A DNA stretch of 64,000 bases from Paraconiothyrium sp. Pb-2020 (taxonomy: Eukaryota > Ascomycota > Dothideomycetes > Pleosporales > Didymosphaeriaceae). Below, piece by piece: positions 57,025-64,000 of this stretch (its first letter is position 1; each line of letters opens with the position of its first letter). Both the position numbers and the translations under genes were made by a program. The notes under the pieces are model-generated. The model searched no databases, had not been told where the DNA came from, and saw only the letters and a list, made by a program, of their open reading frames with translations. The DNA is taken from NCBI GenBank assembly GCA_022419385.1, contig JAJUBI010000003.1, positions 4,464,001 to 4,528,000 of the forward strand. The letters run 5' to 3'.

Positions 57025-60000
57025 TCAAGTATTACCATCCCAGACCTTGACCACGCCGCTCGCTGTCCTCGAATGGTGGTGTTGCTGCCTCGCTACATTG
57101 CACGTATGAACGCTAACGAAGTTACTATGAAGTGCGCTTGCCGCGATCATCAAACGATGCGGATGGAATGCCGTCGCCGTGACAGGCTGGCTGCGATCAC
57201 GGAGGAAGCCCGAGTACGGCTCCCACTGGCTGACAGGCCGTCCCGTATGAATGTTGAAGATCTTGATCTGGTGGCGCTGGGTGCCGACTGCGAAGACGGG
57301 CGCGTGTTCGTGCACGCTGAGCGTCTTGAGGTGGTCCGAAGTCGCCTGGATCGTCTTGACGCTCTTGTCCATGCGGATGTCCCAGAGCTTGACTTCACCA
57401 TCACGGCAGCCAGAGACGAGTTCACGCTGGCCGCCGCGCTGCAGGTGCACGTTTGTGACCCACTGTTTGTGCTCTTTCCAGACCTTGACCATGGCTGTGG
57501 CGGGTTTCTGACGCTGGTCGTAGACGCGGACGGCGCCGTCGCCAAAGCCTGCAATGAATACATTGCCTTCGACTTGGTCGGAGGTGAGCGAGGTGATGCA
57601 GGAGCCGGATCTTGCGGGTATGTCCTTGGGGGCTGTCAGCTAGCTATGGTCTGTAAACAAAATTGTACTCACGCTCGTGCAAACCTCGGTGCCGGCGTTC
57701 CACACGCGAATCACCTTCACGTCGCCGGCTACCAATATCGACCCTCTGCCCTGCTGCCAATCAAAAACCAGTCCAGCATTTTTATTGCTGGGAACTAGAT
57801 CGGTCAAAGCGCGGAAAGCAGTGACAAGCTCAGTCGCGGCCCTTGTATCGTAATTGCGAAAGATTTTGATGACACCGTCTGAGGAACCAGTCATGAGAAG
57901 AGCTTGGTCGTCTTCGTTGATGAATCGTGCCTCGGTAATCCTGGAATCTGTTGGATTGCCATTTGAAAAGCAGTTGATCCTCCGCGTTGGACCGCCAGAG
58001 TACTCGATAACGTTGATCGTGTCTTTGTTGTCGGTTACCACCATATGCTCCTCAAATTGATGGAAACACATCTTCATCGGCTGGCTGAGATTGTCAAAAA
58101 GCGCGTGCTGGTGATTCCAATGATTCACAACGGCCACTTCTTTTAGCGGTTGAGTCTCTGCAATGATTTTGTCATTACGATTTCGTCGCCAGAGCCGTCC
58201 GTTATAGTCTGTGCTGCCGGGTTCGTCGGCCTCGGTCGGCTTCATCTGCGGCTCGCGGAAGTACTCTACAGACCATTCGAAGATCCTGCTTTTCAGAGGA
58301 AGCTCAGGTGGCACTCCCAGGCTCCGTGGTAGAAATCCCCTGGTCTTAGGTTGCTCCTCTACGCTGTAGCGTTCTGGGGTCTGGGGACGTATTTCAGTTG
58401 ACGAGGTGAATTCATCAAGTTTTGCGCGACTGGGACTCTTTTGTGGGGAGGCCGAAGAATCATGGCCAGTCCAGATTGTTTTCAGTGAGGCTGCAACGCT
58501 TCCTGTTCTCCGAAGACCTCCTAATAGAGACAAGTAGCTCGCCTCTTTCGAGGGAGTTGGGGGTTGAGAGGGTTGTTGTGTGGGCTTCTCTGGATACACG
58601 CGTCGTTGTGTGCGATCCACAGGACTCCTTCGAACAAGCTCGTCAAACAAAGGTCCGGCAAACTTGGCTAGGGGAGACTGTAGGAGTGCGAGCAGAACAT
58701 AGTCGACGACTGTGCTCGCATCTCTGGCCACCTCAGGATGAGGGTCAGCCGCCATCACCATCACCTCTCTCCAGATAGCGGCGTAGATGGTGTTTTGCGA
58801 ACATGAAGTAGAGAGTGTTGCAACAGCTGTCTTTGATGCGCGACTCTTCATGTAGAGGTCATCTCCAGCACCGTTCCCTTTTCCAAGTGCGTCGCTGTTG
58901 ACTTCCTCTGAGATTTGTTCAAAAGCAGCAACCAGGAACTTTGTCTTGTAGCGCAGAACGAAAGTAGAGAAGAATATCAGTAATTCTCTTCGGACCATGC
59001 TGTTACCATCCGTCGTCATCACGAGGATCATGGACGCGATTGATTCCTCAATAGTAGCAACCTGAGATGTCACATCTCGGATGCCCAAGAATGCAGTGAG
59101 GGCATGCAGCATTGCTGCACGGACTTCTGATACAGGGTCGAAAACGAGCTCGCACAGGCGTTCATGGGCCATGCACCTAATACCAACCCACTTAGCCTCT
59201 TCGTAATTGACCCAAAGCTTGCTTAAACACAGGCATGACCACTGCCGTAGGAGAGGGTTCTGGATGTCTTTGAGGTGGTCTAAGCAGCTCTCCACAAGAT
59301 CCGGGCTCAACGAAGCACGCTGGCCCTGATTGTAATCTTTGCAGAACATTGCAATGATGAAAGCGCACATCGCTCGATGTTCGCTAGCATTCTGAATTGG
59401 AATACCGGAGTTGGGGTTGAAGATGTTGATGAAGTATTGGTAACCGTTGTCCTTGAGAAGATCAGTCTGACATGATTGGTCAACCGCAAGGATGCGGGCC
59501 CATATGAAGACCATAACGGGTTTAAGCTCATTAGCCTGTGATTGTAGAAGCTTGAGTACGTATGGAAAGATACCAATGCTGAGCGCTAGGTTTACTGCCC
59601 AAGGTCCATGATCCAGGAAGCTCGAGAGCAGGATGAGAGCCCGCAGTCGATGGACTTGACTCAGAAGTACCTGCAGCACAATAGGCAATTGTTCCGGGAT
59701 CTTCTGCTCGACAGCGCCTTGTTGCAGATAGACCTCGAAAGCGGTCAGCTGCTCTGAGAAGAACTCAGAGTGCCTGTAAATATACTCTTTCTCGCCGCGA
59801 GCTTCAGCTTGAAGATCAGGAAGTTGAGCCAAAATGAGCTCCACCGCTAAATCCCAGCTGCGCCATAAGGGATGATCGTGGGTCTGTGGGATTTCTGGAT
59901 GAGATATAGGGTTGCAATGGTATACTCGCATGATGCGTTGAGCAAGAAGATAGTTTCGGAACAGTGCGGCGACCATGAGATCCTGTCTGAAAAGCTTCTT

Positions 60001-61385
60001 GAAAAGAGGCTTCGACAGGGAGTTCCAGGCAATCGTGTCCGTGATGGCAGTGAAGATCCAGTTGAGCTCGCCAATGGGTGTTCTACGCTCAGAGACTTTG
60101 CCCGGAATGTTGTGCGCATCACGGAGAGTAACGTTGCTGGGGAGGGGGTTCTGCAATATGAAGAATTTGACCGCCATGGTGATAGGATCCGTCAAACACG
60201 ACGTGAAGACGTCCGCCGGAAGATCCGGATTGGTCGGCAAGGACTCCTTCTCGCGGCAGGCGGCAAGGTGTATACAATCGTGAAAATCCACCACCTCTAC
60301 GTTCGGGTCTCGTCGCTGCGCCTCTTCAGATTCCAGTTGATGCTTCTCAGCAAACCGAGTGAAGTTGGAGATAATCAGTCCTGCATCGGAGCAGTCATAG
60401 ACGAACAGGCTAGGCGCCCCTATCCAGCTCTGGAGGTCGTAAAGCGATAGTGGGATGTACTGTGTGTAGTTTCGGTTGAAGACCCAGATTTCGCCCGAGG
60501 ACGTCGGCCGAGGTACACCATGACCGTTGTAATGGAACAGAACCCTTTCGTTGCGTGCATTACGGCGAAGGGTCGACGTGTACTTGCGGGTCTCCTCTGT
60601 AGTGGGGTCTAGTAGGAGCTTGTAGCGCGTGCGCATGCTCAACTGCTCGTACTGTGTTTGCAGCGCCTTTCCTATCTGATTCATCGGCGTGTGCCCCGGA
60701 GTCTGTGATGTGACGGTGGGATCGATCCAACACTCCTCTTTCGCGCAGGGATTCGTCTTGATGACGTCCGGGGGGTCAACTCCTATGTTCAGACATAGCG
60801 CAAGTACGGCGGATACAGTCTTGAGGCGATCGCGCATGCGCCATTCCTGGAGCGGATACGCGCTGCCCTCGCTCTTCGGTATGCCGCCCGTCTCATGTTT
60901 TTTCTCCGTATAGTACATGAAGAAAGACTGCGCTTGTTAGCACTTGTATGTCCACACATCGGCTTGCCTATACCCACCGATGTCAAGAGCTGGTTGTACT
61001 CTTCCGAATTGAGTTGATCATCCCATCCGTGCCGTATCTTGAATTGACCGTCAACACTGCCGGCTTCGTCGGCGCCGCTGTCTGAGGGGGTTGTCTCGAA
61101 ATGGCGGGGTCCAAAGTCACTCTTCGCGCGCAGCATTTGGGGACGGGAGGGCGCGCGTGTGCTGCTCGGCCGGCGCAAGGACACGGCGTCTGAGTCCTGG
61201 CCGTTCATTGCTGCCAGGTTGGGGTGGGAGTCTGATGCAGTGCTAGGGCGTGCAGGCGTTGCACTGTCAGGACTCTGTGGTTGCGAGGGCGCAGGAGGGG
61301 CTGCTGCTGTGCCGTTCATGGCTCCGGAAGCGGGCGCGTGCAAGGCGAGGGGGTTGACGTGCGGGTATTCGTTGGCTGTCCTCAT
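57025..61385 (-). CDS. KOG1: raptor ortholog, TORC1 subunit
   Basis: Scaffold that brings substrates to TOR kinase in complex 1. Exons 61385-60978, 60927-57673 and 57624-57025 give 1420 residues. After a disordered Pro/Ser/Ala-rich 110-residue start comes the raptor N-terminal caspase-like domain (LLFHYNGHGVPRPTSS-type block, here VLFHYNGHGVPRPTSSGEIW, then FVYDCSDAG). HEAT repeats follow to about residue 740, then a Ser/Pro linker (SPQKSPSRAKL), and WD40 blades (VKVWKEHKQWV, GEVKLWDIRMD). The extreme C-terminus (SVHTCNVARQQHHHS to the stop) is less typical and might hide one more intron. Divergent from TEA1-like. Confidence 0.94.
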
Positions 61386-62764
61386 CTTGAGCTGTTAGCT
61401 GCGGTGACGAAAGTCCAAGTCGTCCAGCCCATGTCGTAGGGCCTATATTCCAGCGTGCGCGCGGAACGCAAGCGATCTGGTGGCAGTATTCAGCACAGGA
61501 AATGCAATGACACGGCGGTGAGGAAAGCGAGAGAAGCGTGACGCCCTCGAACAGGTGTATGCGCGAATGTTCACCGCGGTGCGTTTGCGAGAGAGCTCGG
61601 TACGGCGCTAAGCTTCATCGGGCGGCCGGTAACATCTTGTAGAGCGGCCAATGACGCCCAATGCTTACTTGCACAACCTCCAAAACTGCGGCACCTGACG
61701 ATCGCGAAAGTCTGGTAGCTGTGTAGCACGCCTGTAGCGGGGAAAGACTGCTGCGTGACATGAACAGTTTTACTACCGGTAGCTGTGAGATTGCTCTTCG
61801 TTAGTCATGCTATGCACCTCCTACACGCCTAGGGTGTCAAGGAACCGTAGTTCTGGGCTATGTTGCTTCGTTGCATCTGAATGATGAGTCCATGCGTACC
61901 CGGCGTCACCTTTCAAAGATCCATAGAAACATTTGTGCAACGGCACATAACCAGAGTGGAGCTAAACGGTCGTCGAATCATGGTCGCTCTCCACCAGCGG
62001 TTCTGAAGCTCTGCACGGTTCGGTCTAGTTGCCGTAGCTAGATGCCCCTGCGCCTGTCATTCTGGACTCAAGCAGCTAAGTGGGAACACCTGTCGAACTT
62101 GACTGCGCTGAGTCCTGCAAAGCGTGGTGAGGTGAATTTATAGCGCATTGTACATGCGAAGGTACATATGCACGTCAGGAGAGGCCAACCAGACCCCTGT
62201 CACCACTACACGATCGGACTCAGGGGCATCGGAGGCGGAGGCGTGCAAGGCCAGCAGTCGAGCGCTGACGGCTGGACAATGGGAAGCAGCCCTCAGCGCC
62301 GCGCTGTGACGGGCAATTTGTCAAGCGCATCCCCGAGTCGCCGGCCGTCGACGTGGAAGACACATCCTTGTTGGCTGCGCTGTCTTCATCAAGGCGTCGT
62401 CGTGCTGCTGTCGCCCGTGTCGATCATTGATCCTTGGCGGATAGTGCTCCTGCTCAGTCCGCGTCCCAGAAAACCGTTGCGCTCTCCTCCTCCGCTATCC
62501 AACGTCCTTCTACCCTCCTCCACGCTGTCCGAGCGCCTGTGACCCGCCTGAAGAGATATGTGCGCGCCGGCTAATGCGCCATCCGTTTGACACTCGCGCT
62601 GCTCGCTGTCTCAGTCCCGCTGTCTACCAGCCCCCGGCTGTTGCGATTCCGCCCACGAGCCCACCACCACGACGACTCCCGCCCCCATAGTATACACATA
62701 TCGAATGCGTCTTTGAGGGCGCCCAAATCCACTTTAACATCGCCCTGGGCGCAATCCCGCCGCC
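61386..62764. other. 1.4-kb divergent promoter region
   Basis: Between KOG1 (minus) and the kelch gene (plus). Long for a fungal promoter; a plus-strand frame at 62168-62542 has no motif. It probably contains long 5' leaders. Confidence 0.5.
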
Positions 62765-64000
62765 ATGTCATTTCTATTCGGAAAGAAAAACAAGCAGCCC
62801 AGCGGTGCCCTCCCGCCCGCAACACGGGACATTGGCTCGTCGCATGGCCCGCCACCAGCAAACTCGCAGATACCCGCGCCGAACGGTACAGGCGCACGCG
62901 AAGTCGCCGAGAAGCCTAGGAGTGGATCGGGTACACAGAATTCCACACCCGGTAACAATAGTGTGAACAATAGCCTCAGCTCGCTGAACGCTGGCAATAC
63001 AGCGAGCCCCGAACCCAAGGCCCTCCGCGACCAAGCAAATGCAGATTTCGCGGTATGTACCTCTTTCATTGCCTCCAGCACCCTTGGACACCTGCAGAAG
63101 CCTGCTTGCGATGTGATGCTGAAAGCTAATTTCATTGTGCAGGGTGCAAGAAACACTCGCGGCCCTCCAGAGACGTCACCATACCCATGGAGCACTCGCC
63201 GATTGAACTTTACGACGAGCGGCTCGCCCTTTCCCCGATATGGCGCCGCCATCAATTCGTCCACCGGCTCTGCTGGCGTCATATACATCATGGGCGGGCT
63301 TGTTGGAGGTGCTACCGTCAAGGGCGATCTCTGGGTGGCAGAAATGGGGAACGGAAGCATGGGTTGCTACCCCATCTCTACGACTGGCGATGGCCCCGGT
63401 CCTAGAGTAGGCCATGCCAGCCTCCTGGTCGGTAATGCATTCATCGTATTTGGAGGAGACACGAAGCTGGACGAAAATGACGACCTGGATGACACACTAT
63501 ATCTGTTGAACACATGTAGGTCATGTAAAAAGTTGTCATTCTTGCCATACTGACTGTGTTTAGCAACTAAACACTGGTCCAGAGCACTACCACAGGGTCC
63601 ACGGCCAACAGGTCGATACGGGCACACGCTGAATATCCTGGGGTCCAAGATATACATTTTCGGAGGTCAGGTCGAAGGCTTCTTTTTTAATGACCTAGTC
63701 GCCTTTGATCTCAACTCACTACAATCTTCGTCAAGTAGGTGGGAGGTACTGCTTCCCAATCAAAAAGAAGGAACCGTGTCATCGCCCCAAGGTCGCTCGC
63801 CGCCCGCCCGAACAAATCACTCTGTCGTCACCTGGAACGATAAGCTCTTTCTCTTTGGTGGCACGGACGGTGTCACCTGGTTCAACGATGTCTGGACCTA
63901 CGATCCCCGCTCAAACAGTTGGAGTGAGCTTGAGTGCATTGGTTACATACCAGTTGCCCGTGAAGGCCATTCCGCGACTCTTGTCAATGACACCATGTAT
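62765..64000 (+). CDS. kelch-repeat protein, Tea1-like cell-end marker (partial)
   Basis: Polarity protein family that rides microtubule tips to growing cell ends. Seen exons: 62765-63052, 63143-63515, 63564 to the window edge. The N-terminus is Ser/Asn/Pro-rich (MSFLFGKKNKQPSG). Kelch blades follow: PFPRYGAAI...IYIMGGLVGG, GPRVGHASLLVGNAFIVFGGD, PTGRYGHTLNILGSKIYIFGGQVEG, PPARTNHSVVTWNDKLFLFGGTDG. The Gly-Gly pairs and Tyr/Trp spacing are standard. The expected long coiled-coil C-terminus lies outside. The first intron is 90 nt, a multiple of three and free of stops, so its retention would add 30 residues in frame. Confidence 0.88.

Overview
The window is nuclear DNA from a filamentous ascomycete (Pezizomycotina, most likely a Dothideomycete). 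Genes lie densely on both strands and are broken by short GT-AG introns of about 45-60 nt. Typical fungal families are present: Zn2Cys6 and C2H2 regulators, a type-B carboxylesterase, an MFS exporter, a POT transporter, and housekeeping genes such as DPS1, SSZ1, RRP40, KOG1, ERF2 and TEA1. I spliced each gene by hand. Joins were accepted only where intron phase, splice sites and family motifs agreed.

Layout. 1.2-7.6 kb (plus): aldo-keto reductase with a GC-AG intron, MFS transporter, secreted carboxylesterase. 8.2-11.3 kb (minus): an Argonaute whose slicer residues look lost. 13.4-14.4 kb (plus): a fructose/sedoheptulose-bisphosphatase. 14.9-17.7 kb and 18.3-20.5 kb (minus): an ASH1-like SET methyltransferase and a DHHC palmitoyltransferase. 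21.0-21.7 kb (plus): a small predicted mitochondrial membrane protein. 22.1-23.0 kb (minus): a GPI-like wall protein. 24.9-28.8 kb: an accessory region with two divergent C2H2 genes, one fused to a near-identical ankyrin array that is frameshifted, the other carrying a hexapeptide tandem repeat. 28.8-31.1 kb is gene-poor but holds a 50-residue ORF of four 13-residue repeats whose differences are largely synonymous. 31.1-37.0 kb: Zn2Cys6 factor, mitochondrial HAD hydrolase, secreted lactonase-like beta-propeller. 39.3-42.0 kb: a nuclear gene with an I-PpoI-type His-Me nuclease core, and a candidate secreted eight-cysteine protein. 43.0-52.8 kb: a conserved-looking disordered protein, DPS1, RRP40, SSZ1, and an F-box protein. 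53.5-61.4 kb (minus): a POT peptide transporter with a frameshift in its last exon, and KOG1/raptor. 62.8 kb to the end: a TEA1-like kelch protein cut by the window edge.

Functionally the window mixes core growth and translation genes (KOG1 in TORC1, SSZ1 in the ribosome-associated complex, DPS1, the exosome cap RRP40, TEA1 polarity, ERF2 palmitoylation) with chromatin and RNA-silencing genes (ASH1-like, Argonaute) and accessory loci that are evolving through repeats. No tRNA, rRNA, CRISPR array or intact transposon was recognised.
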